NCBI GenBank assembly: GCA_030512335.1
Contig: JAULSU010000001.1
Location: 1,860,001 to 1,924,000, forward strand
DNA length: 64,000 nucleotides
Origin: Immersiella caudata
Lineage: Eukaryota > Ascomycota > Sordariomycetes > Sordariales > Lasiosphaeriaceae
Direction of reading: 5' to 3'
The notes below the pieces were generated by a model. It saw nothing but the letters and a program-made list of their open reading frames with translations. It had not been told where the DNA came from and ran no database searches. Below, one piece after another: positions 1-13,204 of this stretch (position 1 is its first letter; the number at the start of each line of letters is the position of its first letter). The translations under genes were made by a program, and so were the position numbers.

Positions 1-1317
1 ATACCATTCGGGTTCAACTACCCAGCGGTGGCAACCGCTTGCGTCCAACCCGCAACGAAATGGACTGACTGGTGCGAGGTCAAGTCGCGTATGACAATGC
101 AACTCAGCTGCCACGCGCGACTCCACACTCGCTGTCCTCTTGTCCGAGCTCGTTGTGGTTGAGACGCAGAGAAAAGATTGCCAAAAGGCCGAGTTGGCAA
201 TAACAGTAGACTGCGTTGTGTCTGAAACGGTTGCGCGGGTCCCGTTACGACTGCTGTAACGAAACGGTGAGGGAGCAGGAGCTGAACTATGGGTGCGTGC
301 CCAGCCCCTCAGCGCCGTTTGGTCACCAGCGTGACAGAGATTCCCAGCCCGCAGACCACTGATTTGACAACATCAAAATGCGTTATGCCCTGGAGTTTGC
401 GCGTCACGACCGCAATGGCAAGGGGGAGATGAGCGAGATGTGGCAGTCAGGAGTGCCTGGCCGCGCTGGGTGGCTCTAGATACATCTCGTTCGGAGCTGC
501 TTGGCCATTGAAGTGAGAGGCACCGAAAAGTGTCCCGCAAGACAGAAGATTGGCGTCAACAGCAAGATGTGTCGTATCCCCCCAAAAGGTACGTCTTAGC
601 GACAGCGGGACGAAAGGACTGTGGATGAAGAGTTGCTACTTTGGCTGAAACGACTTGGAGTGAGATCAGCGAAAGGCAGCGGGTTGTCGCAGTCGATTAG
701 CCCTCGCGAAGTTTGTGGTGTTGGTTGAAAAAGACGGCAACAGCATCCTGCGTCGAATCCGTGCCTGTGGGTTGCGTCTCTGCGTTGGCTCTGGTGCAAA
801 TGATCGATCGTTGCAAAACATTCCAGAGGAACCAGGCGGCACCGCAAGGAAGGTGCAGAGTCCGGCTTTGCCGCCCAAATTAGACGTGTTGGTTACGATG
901 GGAAGTGAACCTGTGGTTGTCGGAATAAGATTGTTGGCTAAAGATGTAGAACTGGAGTGCTAGGCAGCAGGGGAAGAGAGAAAAGTGTGCGTGATGAAGA
1001 TGAGCCTTGTTCAGAGGAAAGAGCGACCTTTTCAGTACTGAAATCTAGAGTTAAATCAGCCCGTAAACGCGCCCCGCACATACTGTACCACCAAAACGCG
1101 CAAAGTCACGCGTGTCACGCAGCGTGCAGAATTGCGCCAAGCCCTCCGGATCGCTTCCGAGCGGACATTGCCTGACCCCAACAAAACGCTTCGAATCAAA
1201 CACAACCGCACCGACCGCCACCAGAGCAGAGACCCCGCCAACACAGGGGATCCCCTAACCTCATCTTACCAATCTCTGGAAATAGACAGACCGGCTACAG
1301 AAGCAAGCAAGTCCATC
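1..1317. other. Intergenic, 5' side of the Y14 gene
   Basis: No gene is recognised here. Open frames on both strands are shorter than about 90 codons, mostly lack a proper ATG, and give no familiar motif. The last ~250 bases before the Y14 start are C/A-rich, like fungal 5' leaders. Part of an exon of a neighbouring gene could lie at the far left but nothing supports it. Confidence 0.5.
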
Positions 1318-1860
1318 ATGGCTGACGACATGGAACTCGACGAGCCTGTCTCGCCCCAGGCTGGAGGCGCCTCACGCACCGCCGCCATGCAAACCCACAC
1401 CAAGGCCACCGCCGTGCGCTCCATCGAGGGCTGGATCATCATGGTGACCAACGTGCATGAGGAGGCGGACGAGGAGGCCATCCAGGACAAGTTCGGCGAG
1501 TTTGGCGAGATCAAGAACCTGCATCTGAATCTCGACAGGCGAAGCGGCTATGTCAAAGTAGGTTTCTTTATTTCTTTTCTTTTTCCGTTGGGCGTGACAC
1601 GGGGCTGACATATGTGAAACCAGGGCTATGCATTGATCGAGTACGCGACGCTGGACGAGGCGCGGGATGCCATCGATAACGCCCATAACACCAAGCTTCT
1701 CGACCAGACAGTCCAGGTTGACTTTGCTTTTGTGCGACCGCCGCCCGGCAAAGGACAGGGTGGTGGCAGAGGCGGGGGAGCGGGTGGACGGGGTCCAAAT
1801 CGTGGTCGAACTGGTCGGAGCAGAAGCAGAAGCCCTGGGGCGTCAAAGGATGATGCCTAG
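1318..1860 (+). CDS. RNA-binding protein Y14 (RBM8A), exon junction complex
   Basis: Exons 1318-1557 and 1624-1860 are joined across a 66 bp intron (GTAGGT...CAG), giving 158 residues. Residues about 36-114 form one RRM: the RNP2-like strand is in WIIMVTNV, and RNP1 is GYVKGYALIEY, restored exactly by the splice. A short acidic N-terminus (MADDMELDEP) precedes it and a Gly/Arg then RSRSRS tail follows, the usual Y14 layout. In the family, Y14 binds Mago through the RRM face and marks spliced mRNA in the exon junction complex; the RS tail is a phosphorylation region. ATG 1318 is chosen because the acidic N-terminus starts there; a second ATG four codons later is possible. Length and domain order match the family, so the call is firm. 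Confidence 0.93.
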
Positions 1861-2856
1861 AGGCGCTGATATCTTCCAAAACCCCTTGGGGATGGCGGGG
1901 CTCAGGCGCAAGGACTAGTCGCCGTGTTTCCTTCAAAGCTCGAGAGGCTGGTTGGGTGAGAAAAACACTGCCCGGGAAAAGAGCTAGAGAAACAAGAACA
2001 TAAGAAGTGCCGACGTGTGGTCAAAAACACGTCGGCGTACTGTCACTATCTTGATACGGTAAGCTAGCGTCTTGCTCTCCACTTTCCTAGAGCCTTAAGC
2101 TAACCGCCATCAGCAGGTCCAGAGTGATGACTGAAGTAAGTAAAAGTGATAACTAAGCTGCAGACCCTAGGAACCGCCATCAGGCCTTGCTCTTGACCAG
2201 AGATATCTCTCTGGAAGGTTATGCGCGGAACGTTGCCGAGGCGAAAAGAGGCAACTCGTTTGCCAGTGCCCGAAGTGACAGCGATGTGACAGTGATGTGA
2301 CCCCATACTAAAGAGCCTAATGGTAATTGTCACTGTCATTCTCGCCAGGTCAACTTCTCCATCAACAAATGTAGTAAAACACAACTGAACCACACTCATG
2401 TTCAGTTGAGTCTTTGTTGCGCCCGGATCCCCCCGAGCACCTTGCCAGCAACTATCCGTAATCGTGCATCAACGAACCCTGGAGTTCGAGTCAGGTTTCG
2501 TCTGCTCGATCTCTGAGTTTTTGTATTTCCTGCGTGTTCTGTATTTGTGTTTATGGCCGTTTCGATAGCCAACCAACCTATCGCATTTTCCTGAAGTGCC
2601 AGATCCCATCCATCCGTCCTCTAGATTTTTTTCAAAAAAAAAGCGGAGCAGAAAGCAAAACGATGACATATATCAGGACGGTATGATATAGTACGATGAA
2701 GAAATGTTTCGCAGAAATGCCAAAAAAAAAGAGCAAAACCCCTTTATGTCCACCCATCCCATTCATTCATTTCCAATCCTATTCCCAACCAAACCACTTG
2801 CTTTTCCAATCCCTCATCCGGATCATGCATCTAATGCCATTTCCCTCGTCAACGCG
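1861..2856. other. Intergenic between convergent Y14 and PhoD genes
   Basis: This should hold the two 3' UTRs, which point towards each other. The stretch near 2640-2760 is A-rich with AATAAA-like sequences on neither strand at a clear position. A T-loop-like string near 2490 was examined for a tRNA and dismissed. No coding region is seen. Confidence 0.5.
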
Positions 2857-5800
2857 TTAACTCGCCTTCCTCAAGCTCAATAACCTCTTGATCCCTCCCA
2901 CTGGCCTTTCCACCTTCTCCTTTGTAAATTCCTCCTCATCCTCCCCTTCGTAGTCGTACCACAGCCTCGGCACTACAAGTCTATACGGAACAGTGCTACC
3001 TCCAGGATCCTTGGGGCTGATCTCCACATTCAAAGTGATTTCCAGCCCCCCCTCCAAATTCACCGCTAGCTTCTGCGCATTCTTGAGTTGCTTGGTCGAC
3101 AACCCCGTCGGCGTACGATGGAAGGGCTTTGGAGTGAACTCCTCTTCCGGCGCAACGTCGCCCCCTGACCCGCCTGCCGCGGCGCGAGTCATGCCCACAG
3201 GCCCGGCACCACCGCTCATGACGGGGTGTTCCGGAGACTGGGAGCCATCGCGGAGCGCCTTGTGGGAAAAGTAGCTCTCGTCGCCGTCTTCGTACTCATT
3301 GTTGGGATAGTCGCCAGCGCCGCCGCGAAGTCCACTGGTAAAGCGTCCGCCGCGCATTGGGCCGCCGCCGCCGCCGCGGTGCCGAGGGGGTTCCTCATCG
3401 TAGTCTTCTTCGGTGTCCTCGGCGCCCCAAGTTCCGTTGATGCCCCCGTCATCACGCTTGGAGGCGCTGGGGCGGCGACGAAAGAGACCGCCGATGCGGC
3501 CGCTGATGGATGAGCCGGAGAGAGTGCGGGTTAGAAGCCCAGGGGGTCGTTGTTGGGAAGGGCTCGTGACCGCATCGGCGCTAGCGACGCCGTCGCGATG
3601 GGACATGGTGCGTAGGACGCCGGACGAGATGGGCGGGCGAGTGCGGTCTCGGACGCCATCCGGCCCGCGGAAAGAGGGACCGCGGGACCGAGAAAGGGAG
3701 AGGCGACGGAGCAGACCGCCAGCCCCACCACTCGCGGTTCCAGGCGGGGTGCCCGATGGTGTGAGATCATAGGCCGACTGATCGGGTGTGGATGGTGGCG
3801 AGTTGCCAGGAACATAGGGGCGGATAGAGCACCAGTTCCTATGCGGGAGCAAGCGCTTGTTATTGCGGGGCTTTCCGTCAACGCCGTGGGCAAAGATGGG
3901 AATCATGTCCTCGTCGGTTTCCTTGTCGAAGTGGTGCACCTTGTTCCGCTTATTCAGGATGTCCGCCATCAGGTCAGGAGGCGGCGTGTTGACAATGGCA
4001 GATGAGATGACGTTCGGGATGTACCTGAAGTCATTATGCTTTGCGACGGCAAGTTTGGGGTTCGAATAGAACTGCCCGATGGCCGCAAGATGAACATCAC
4101 CACTAAAAACGGTCAGCCATTTGCAGATGGAAGGAATTACACGGGATGCTTACCTGAGGATGGTGACGCGTACAGACTTGTCGGCAGCAAGATCTTGCAA
4201 ATCCTCGATGACTATCTTACGCTCTGACTTGTGATTCTTCGCGGTCCAATGATCATCAAGATCATCAAGCACCTCAACACCACCGTCAAAGTGATTGAGA
4301 ACGTTCCCAAAGACGCCGGTCTTCCCGATAGCCTTGATCGGGTCCAGGAGTCGAGAAGTTAGACTGAAAAAACCAGTTAGCACAATCGCCCATCACACCA
4401 GATGAAAGGCACTTACATATTCTCCAGCCAGACCAGTCGAGGATAGGCAATAGGCACGCCAAGGAGAACGATCAGATGCTCTACCTTCCCTTTGTCCATC
4501 TCGGCGTAGCAGCGATCAATGATCTTCTTCCAGGTCCCCGGGTTGATGACTTGCTCGCGTGTTCGCTCCGTTCGGGCGTCGACCGCCAGCAGCGCAACCT
4601 TGGATCCCAAAGACATGAAGAGACTGCGGCTGAGCTCGTTGATGTACGGCCCGGGACGAACACCGAGCGTCCAGCTTGGCTCCGTCTTCTCCGTCTCATC
4701 GGGGATGCTCTGGTGCTGAAACAGCATGTAGTACTTGAAGGCGACATTTCCCAGACCAGAAAACACCGGCGAGTTCATGAAATGGTGGGGATACGATCCG
4801 AAACCATCCATGACATCGTGGTCGTCAAACATGTTGACCATGGGGATCTGCGAGTTCGCCATGCCGAAGAGACCTTGAGAGAACCACATGCAGTAACGTT
4901 CTAGGTAGAACTCCTCAAGCTCATCCTGCATCTCGATAGGGAAGGGGGCGTTGTGCTTGTGGATGGGGTTCTTGTGCATGAGCCACTTGCGGAATATCTT
5001 GGTTTCCTGCATCGCCTTGTCGTTGTAGACTTGGTCGCCGCCGCCAATCATGACGTGGAAAGGCTGGCTCTGGTGCGTATTGAGAACGTCTCGCCACATG
5101 GGGTCCGGACCACTGAACTCGTCAGTGTTGACGCTGGTGCTGAAGCCGTTGCAGCTGTAGAACATGATGTTCATGGACTGGCCCTTGGCGGGGACCCAGA
5201 AGCCGGTCGACGGGCCCCTGTTGATGCGGTAGGCAACGCGCTGCTGCTTCTCTCCTAGCTCGACCTCGATGTTGAATCTCCAGAAGGTGTAACCTCGCTC
5301 GGCGTGCAGCCTGAATCCTCGAACATCCTTGTACTTGCCCGCCTTCTCTCCGTCAATCTCGATACGCTTCCGACGTGCTGCGAAAGAGCCAGGCGGATCA
5401 ACCTGTCCTTTCTCCAGCGGCACATCAGGCGGGCTCTTGGATTTCTCAAAGAGCCCCTCATCCGTCTCATCTCTGGAAAGGTCTTTACATTCCTCGAGAT
5501 GGTCCACTGGACGAACGTATAGGGTCTCACCCTTCCGTCCCAGTTTTGGATGACCAGCCAGCGGATCAACGTATTCGGGCGCCAACGGCTCGTCGCCGTT
5601 GAGCTCCCGAGGCGGAGGCGGAAGAAGCTCAATCGGCTGCACAAAGAGTCTCAACGTCGGAGCAATATCGTATGACGAGTCGTGATCGGTCGTGACGATC
5701 ATGATGGTGCCTCTCCAGATCTCCTTGTCTACAACCGCGCCGTTCTTGGCGGAGCGGGAGGGAACGCGCTCATGCCGAATTCCACAATACCTCAACAGTG

Positions 5801-7742
5801 GACCGCACTTGAGATACAGAGGCGGCTTGAACCTGGTAGGAGCGTTTGTGTCGTCATACTCTCCCTCAAAGGCCTCAGCCCTCTTGGGTCGGGTAGACAT
5901 ACTGCTGCTCCTCCTCCTGGAGGCGGATGGAGGGGACTCCCACCAGGCGGCCCCCTTATCTACTGTAGGTGGTAGGTCCTCGAGATCAAGCAAGGCACCG
6001 GACAAGGTCCCAACGGTTGCCTGCCGCCATTCATCAAGGTAATCTGCCGGCTTGAAAATGCCCTGGCCAGGCTGGAGTTTCTCTCTTGCATGGTACACGA
6101 GATCCGACACATGACGACGGTCATCATCCGAGTCGCTGTCGCTCCTTGTATCCTCTCTCCGGGCCCGGTGCTGGGGTGAGTTCCCGGTAACCGGAGGCGG
6201 AGAGGGTGCGTTTCGGAGCTTGGTCGCAAAGGCGACACGCGGGGCTCCTTGGCCCAGTATCTGCTCAACTTTCCGCTGGCTGACGTTCCGTTTTACCAGC
6301 TTCCCGGTGGATGGTGGTGTGATCACATCGTCGTCATAGTCTTGGTCAGCAAGCGACACGCGCCGCTGTGCTGGCTTGCGCTCCGGCGTCTCAGGGGCGC
6401 GCGAGCGGTCCGCTTTTGGCTCAGACCTCGGCGCCACCCGCGGCAGTGGCTCCAGCGACTCCCGTGCCGGCCACGAATCACTCGGTGGGTTCTTTCTGAG
6501 CTTGTTGCTTCCGCTCCTAGTGATAGAGGGGCCATTTGCTTGGGGTGTTGTGGGTGTCGAATTGTCCTTTGAAAGGTCTTCGTCAAACCCAGGAGGCGGC
6601 TTGATGTTATCTTTAGCCGCCCGTTCGCGGAAGCTGAGGTTTCGCTGTGGAATGCCGGATGCCTGGGCGCCTAACGGCACTGGTATGCGCGAGTCATGTG
6701 TGCGATTTCGTGGGGATTTCGCCCGTACGAGAGGATACCTTCTCCCTTCCTCAGGGGGATTTTGCGAAAGCGGCCCATTTTGCGGCACCGCGCCCTGACC
6801 TGGTCTGGTCGGGGTGACTGGAGAACTGGGCGCGCCGCTCGCCGGAGGACGCTCCCGGAAGCGGGCTTCGTTCGCCACCGGGCTCCTCGGGCTCTGCGGA
6901 GCACCGCCGGCCGCAACCCTCTCCCTGGCTGCCCTCTCGGCGGCCTCGGCGCGAGCGCGCTTGTCTTCCTTGGAGAGCTTGTCCTCCTTGGAGATGCTAT
7001 CGAGGGTCAGCTCAAGCCTTTGCAGGGGCGAGCGATCGTCTGCGAACATTCTTGCGCGGTCGGACGCCTGATTTGCAGACGCCCGTTTCCTCCTATTCTG
7101 CAGCAGCTGATCGGCACCAGATGACGACCGGCGGTGGTGGGCGTTGGGATCATCGGTAGCGCTCCGCTGCTTCGGCAATGTGCCGCTGGGGTCGAGGGAG
7201 TCCCTCGCCCGGTCGAGGACGGGGTGGTCCTCCTTCTGGCTGACCGGGGTCGAGGCCTTGATGTATTCCTCGACCTCCATCTGCTTGCTGGTAATACGGG
7301 ACTGCGACGGCGGAATGGCGGGATACTTGTAACTCGACGGCGGCGCGCGCGGCACGTCGGGGGCGGCAGGAGGCGCGGCGGCGGCGAGGTCTTGGTCCTG
7401 TTCCTGGTTGCGGCTCTTGCGGCGGCGGCGGTTCTCGGCCAGCTCGGGAGGATACTGGTTCGCGCCGTACGGCAAGGATGGCGGGCGCGGGGCGAGGCCT
7501 TGACCAGGGAAGCTCGGAGTGGTTGGCGACACAAAGGGACTCATGGTCGACTCGGTCGGCGCATCCGATTTTGTAGTCTGGGTCGACGCGCGGTTCGCAC
7601 CCCTCGACTGCCCCTGGGCCTGGGGTGCGGCGTCCAATGGCGCGCGGCGGTCAACGGCGGAATTGACGTCGTCGGACAGGCGGCGAGCTTTGGTTTGGCC
7701 AGCCTTCGGCAGGGGCAGCTGGCCCCAGTAGGGAGCCGACAT
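2857..7742 (-). CDS. PhoD-type alkaline phosphatase-like protein, very long, disordered N-terminus
   Basis: Exons 7742-4417, 4363-4154 and 4102-2857 give about 1593 residues. Both introns are short (53 and 51 bp), with GTAAGT and GTAAGC donors. Residues 1 to ~650 are low-complexity, rich in Pro, Ser, Arg and charge. The folded part then shows GGGDQVYND, FDDHDVMDGFGSYP and, across the second splice, LSGDVHLAA. These are the metal-binding blocks of the PhoD-like metallophosphatase fold. After them come YIPNVISSAIVNTPPP and a second disordered tail (~370 residues) ending in basic residues. No signal peptide or membrane segment is visible, so unlike secreted bacterial PhoD it is probably cytoplasmic or peripheral. 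The substrate is not known. The exon frames join without change of phase, so the model is well supported. Confidence 0.88.
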
Positions 7743-9980
7743 GTCTGGCCGTTGGGTTCCGGCGACAGCGACACGCGGGCGTGTAAGTTATTGGTGTTGA
7801 GAATCGGCTGACCAGACTCGAGGGCAAGGTGGTCCAGTGCTGGCGCTCCTGGGCCTGACCGCTGCGCATTCGTCCACGAGCCACGCAGCGTGCCCTGCCA
7901 GCCAATGCCCGCCTAACACATGCGTCTCAGGCTCCAACAAGAAGCAATTGCCAGAGCTGCCGACGAACCGTCAAAGTGCAGCTGGAGTGCAGCGCTGCGC
8001 GGGCAAGCTGAATGGTCGTGGGCGCGTGGGCGTTTCCAAAGGTTGTGTGACAGCCTCGAGTTGCAGCTGCAAGTGCTGAGTGCTGCTGGACCGCCTGACA
8101 GGTCAGAGGAAGCTCAAAATGGGGCGGTCGATCGAGGGGAACCCGAATGGGGGATGGTATGGGGAGATGCGCGCAGCGGTGGCAGCTTGGGCAAATATTT
8201 CTTTTTGGGGGTTGGGCTGTCGTCGACAGCGAACCTGGAAGCTCATCGTGCAGGGGTCTCATGCGGTTGGCAACAGGGGTTCTGAGTGGTGGGAGCTTCG
8301 AAAAGTCGATGGCGGGAGCAAAGCGACAGCAGGGAACCGCAAGCCACCCTCTTCCTGCGGGGTGCCGGCCAGCTGCATCCTCTCCAGGTCCTCAGAGGTT
8401 AAAAAAGGCCGGAGTCCCGGCACTGTCCCGGCGAAGACACTGACGCTACTGTCAGCTTTCTGTCGCCGACGCACCTGCATACAATGGCCGATTGGAAGAC
8501 ATCAGACCATTGCCAGAGAGCTGGGGCCTGGGGTCCCTTCAACTGTGGGGACGGGATGTCCCGACAGGTAGTTTCCTTGACAGGCCAGGAGACAGAAGAA
8601 GCGGCCATTTGAATTTTGGTAAATATCATCGCATCGCACATCCACGAAGTTTTGTCTAACGTGCGGTTTGCACCGGACTTCCCTGTTGGCGCTTCAAAAG
8701 TTCTGGCGGTCAAGGGATATGGAGCACAAAACCTGACGAACAAAGAGGAGGCCGCTGTGCACCGTGCGGGAAGCTCCCGGCCATGCCCACACAAATTCAG
8801 TCTAGGAGGCTATAGATTTCTCAGTGCGCTATGGATGTGTGCAGCATTGTCGCTCAACTTTGCTCTCGGCTTCCATTGCATAAAACCCCCTAATGACCGC
8901 GTGCTGTTCCTACCTTTCAACGACGCCTGTTTTCGAACGCATCCTGGGAGGAGAGTAGCCCAGCAGTTAGTACGGCCTTCTCGAGTTGCGGGAAGAGGGC
9001 TCAGATTGGGCTTGCACATGCCCCATCTCTCCAAGTGCAGGCAGCCACAGGATCCAGTGTTTTTGTCGAAGTCAATCAGTCCATGTATGCCTTGCAGTTG
9101 ACTAGACAGTGGGAGCCTGACTTCGCACTGTCAGGGAACCTTCGGCTCCCGTATGTACTTGCATATGCGGTCAGCCTTCAACACCCGTGTTCATCGAAAG
9201 TCCATGAGACTCCAGGTTTGAAGAGATGTCCTTGTTCATGGTGATCACGGTGATCCACTGTAAACGCAACGGAATTGCATGCAGCTATCCATCGCGACAC
9301 CCGTTTGGTGGAGAACAAACAGATAAGCTTGTCCCTTTGGGCATTACGTACCTAACCCGACCTGTTGTTGCTGTTCTTTATTTGGGGCTGAAACGGTCGA
9401 GTTTAACTTGGTTTGTGGATCGCAGGCAACAGGAATGCGAACTCCGGTTCAATCACGTGGCTGAGAAAATCTACGAGTCGTTAAAGTGGCTGTACGTAAC
9501 ATGGTTCAAGGCGCTCTGCACAATGCTGCGGTGACTTCTCTTTTTTGACGAGTAAAACGTGGTCTTGGTGGCTGAGGAAGCGGCACGGTCTCAATCTCGA
9601 CACTGCATTAGTCCAACGTCGCTCCAACAGGACGGACAAGCAACGATTGGGAAGGCCACATTTCCCAAGGCACAATCAGAATCGTCAGCGCGGCCGATTA
9701 CCGTTCATTTCATCCCTTGTGAAAGACACAGTTTTTGTTCTTTTTTCGCCCCGAGCACGCCCGTTTTGAAACGAGCACCCGGGAGCCAGTTATGCCCACG
9801 TAGTCGCGCGAGTCGCCACCTCCGTTTGTCGCACCTCTTTGGCGACGTAGGCTGATGCCAGGTCTTTCTTTAACATTATTGCACGCCGCATCGTCGAGTC
9901 CGACGCATCTGCACGCAACGTCGATAGAATAGCCTACCCTTCGAAGAGGCGCTCCCGAGCCCTCGATCCGTCGTTTAAAA
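7743..9980. other. 2.2 kb divergent promoter region, PhoD / kexin
   Basis: The region separates two divergent genes. Open frames up to ~160 codons occur on both strands but overlap each other, have no recognisable product, and most begin with non-ATG codons. It holds an E-box (CACGTG, 9454-9459) about 520 bases upstream of kexin. I see no additional gene. Confidence 0.55.
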
Positions 9981-12594
9981 ATGAAGGTGTCGTCGCTCGC
10001 TGCGCTGCTGGGCCTGGCCGCCCTGACAGCCGCCACGAACCTCCTGCCCCGGAACTTCGACGCAAACGACTACTACGTTCTCCATCTCGATGCACAAACA
10101 CACCCCGCCGAGATCGCGCGAAGTCTCGGCCTCTTTCACGAGGGGCCCCTCGGTGAACTCGCAGACCACCACGTCTTCGTCGCCCGAAAGGCTGAAGACG
10201 ATATCGTCAGGAAGGAAAAGAGGGAGCTTGCTGAGAGGCGGCGACGGAAGCGCGACTTGGGAGAGCGCCATGTGCTAGACGGCGTCCTCTTCTCGCAGAA
10301 ACAGAAGCTGCGCAAACCCTGGGAGAAGCGCACCCTTCCCACAAGATTCGGACCTGCCAGACGCACGTCCAGGGGGCAGCCAGATGCCCAGGCGGTCCAG
10401 AAGCAGGCTCACGTCGCAACCACACTGCAAATCCTCGACCCCATCTTCAAAGAGCAATGGCATCTCTTCAATCCTGTACAGGTCGGCCACGATGTCAACG
10501 TGACGGACGTTTGGTTGTCAGGGGTGACAGGCAAGAACGCGACGGTCGCCATTGTCGACGATGGCCTGGACATGTACAGCGATGACCTCAAGGACAACTA
10601 CTATGCTCAGGGTTCGTACGACTTCAACGACAAGACGAACGAGCCGAAGCCCCGCCTAGCCGAGGACCGACACGGAACACGTTGCGCTGGCGAGGTCTCG
10701 GCCGTGAAGAACAATGTCTGTGGAGTGGGAGTTGCCTACGACTCCAAGATTGCCGGCCTGCGCATCTTGTCGAAGCTGATTTCGGATGCCGACGAAGCTG
10801 TAGCCATGAACTACGACTTCCAGCACAACCAGATCTACTCCTGCTCCTGGGGTCCGCCGGATGACGGAAAGAGCATGGATGCCCCCGGTATCCTCATCAG
10901 ACGGGCCATGCTGAATGCCGTGCAGAACGGCCGAGGAGGGCTTGGGTCTATCTACGTCTTTGCCAGTGGTAACGGCGCTCCAGTCGAGGATAACTGCAAC
11001 TTCGACGGGTACACCAACAGTATTTACAGCATCACCGTCGGAGCTGTGGATCGAGAGGGCAAGCATCCTTTCTATAGTGAGAAATGCTCTGCTGGTCTCG
11101 TCGTCACCTATTCTAGCGGCAGCGGTGACTCTATCCACACCACAGACGTTGGGCAGAATAACTGCGCCGTCAACCATGGAGGAACCTCGGCCGCCGCGCC
11201 CCTTGCGGCCGGTATCTTTGCCCTCGTTCTCCAGGTGCGTCCCGACCTGTCCTGGAGAGACATGCAATACCTGGCCATGGATACCGCTGTGCCTATCAAC
11301 CCGGAAAACAAGGAAGACTGGCAAGCTACGACCATTGGCAAGAAGTACAGCCACACATTTGGCTACGGAAAGATCGACAGCTGGGGAATCGTGGAAGCCG
11401 CCAAGACTTGGAAGAACGTCAAGCCACAGGCTTGGTACTTCTCTCCTTGGATTCATGTCAACAAGCCCATCCCTGAAGGCGACAAGGGCGTCGCCGTCAC
11501 GTTCACGGTGACGGAAGATATGCTCAAGGAAGCCAACCTTGAGCGACTCGAGCACGTCACCGTCACTATGAACATCCAACATACACGACGAGGAGACCTC
11601 AGTGTCGACTTGATCAGCCCAAACAAGGTTGTCAGCCACCTTTCAGTCACGCGCTCGCCCGATAATGTCGAGGCTGGCTATGTTGACTGGACTTTCATGA
11701 GTGTTGTACACTGGTAAGTTCCTATCTTAATGCAAATTTCCGAGCATTACTGACCTCAGCCCCAGGGGAGAATCCGGTGTTGGCGATTGGACCATCGTCG
11801 TCAAGGATACCATAAAGAACAAGCACACTGGCACATTCACTGACTGGCACCTGAAGCTTTGGGGGGAGGCCAGGGACGCCTCCAAGGCGAGGCTCCTGCC
11901 CATGCCCACGGAAGAGGATGACGATGACCACGCCGCCATCCCGACCACCACAGCACAGGCCATCACCACCACGATCGCTCCTAACCCAGCCACCACCAAA
12001 ACCTCTAGCGTTGCCATTCCCACCGACATCCCCGACCGCCCAGTAAAGCCCAAGCCGACTCAAACCAGCGACACTGCTCAGCCCTCGCCCACTCAAGACG
12101 AGCAGGCTGCCCAGACCAGCCCAAGCACTTGGCTCCCATCCTTCCTGCCCACTCTCGGCGTCTCCGCCAGCACCCGCGCCTGGATCTACGGTGCCGCAGC
12201 CCTCATCATTGTCTTCTGCTCCGGTCTCGGCATCTACCTCTGGATGGCTCGTCGCAAGCGTCTCCGCAACAACGCCCGCGAAAACTATGAATTCGAGCTT
12301 CTCGACGAAGAGGAAGCCGAAGGTCTAGCTAGTGGCGAGAAGGTTGGCGCTGCCGGGAATAAGGCCCGGAGGACGCGCGGTGGAGAGCTTTACGACGCCT
12401 TTGCGGGAGGTAGCGACGACGAGGATGACTTTGACGCGGGAGCATATCACGACCGCGCAGATGATGTCAGTCCGAGGATGAGTGAGAAGCAGGCCCGTGG
12501 AGCAAGCGATAGCGATGGGGAAGAGGAGGAGCACCACGTCATTGGGGATGATGACTCTGACGATGACAATGATCGGAGGCCGCTTCAACGGTGA
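9981..12594 (+). CDS. KEX2: Kexin, Golgi proprotein convertase (S8 family)
   Basis: Exons 9981-11713 and 11766-12594 (52 bp intron, GTAAGT...CAG) give 853 residues. A signal peptide covers about 1-19. The prodomain carries several dibasic sites (RRRRKR near 86-91, KR at 116-117). The subtilisin triad is Asp193 (VAIVDDGLD), His231 (DRHGTRCAGE) and Ser403 (GGTSAAAP), with oxyanion Asn331 (ASGNGAP). A P domain follows, about 450-610, then a Ser/Thr/Pro-rich stalk, a membrane span at ~716-739 and an acidic cytosolic tail. The tail has YEFELL just after the membrane, resembling the aromatic trans-Golgi retention signal of yeast Kex2. The family cleaves after Lys-Arg and Arg-Arg in the late Golgi to mature secreted proteins and pheromone precursors. 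All catalytic residues are intact. Confidence 0.96.
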
Positions 12595-13204
12595 TAACAG
12601 ACCATTGGGAATTTCGAGCCTGGAGTCACGACGTTGCCATTGCCCTTGCATTGTTTTGCTCCTGTTGTGTTTTGTATAGAGGGCATGACTGTCTCTGATA
12701 TTGTACATAGGCTTGAGAGATCAGCTGGAAGGCGTAGAAGGCGTGGTCTTTTTGTCATGCGCTGTTTACTCTCCCTGATTTTCCATCACGTCCGTTCAGC
12801 ATGCTACCAGTGCGCATTAGACGGTGTATCAACATTTGCTTTTTTATTGCTGCTGGGTTTTTGACTGCCCACTCGACCTTGCCGTTGGTATGTTCCGGAT
12901 CCGCAAAAAGTGCTGAAGTTGTCTTGCACGGAAAACATGACATTCGTTCACAGCAATTTAACTCTTTGCAAAGCATAGTTCACAGTTCACCACGACTGGG
13001 ATCAACGACAACCGGAGTAATGGCAATGAATAACCCAATTCGTAAGCGAGTAAACCTAACGTAGGTGTATGAGTATGTAGTGTGGTAAAAGGGGGATATT
13101 ACAACCCGTCGCTTTCCTCGCTTGCTGCCCAGTGAAGATTACGACGCCCATTGCGTCTGTTCAGTTGATCCCGCCCTGAGCGTCTAGAGATACGTCAAGC
13201 CAAG
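12595..13204. other. 3' region between convergent kexin and SNX4
   Basis: This should contain the kexin 3' UTR. It is T-rich just after the kexin stop. No gene is seen; the adjoining stretch 13205-13546 is listed separately because it is open on the minus strand. Confidence 0.5.

Noticed and set aside
2485..2510. T-arm-like string (ggagttcgagtcagg) suggesting a tRNA
   Set aside because: The loop is in the wrong register against the stem, and no anticodon arm or acceptor stem can be folded around it on either strand.
10656..11639. 327-codon minus-strand frame within kexin
   Set aside because: A shadow of the kexin coding strand caused by high third-position GC; kexin motifs are all on the plus strand.
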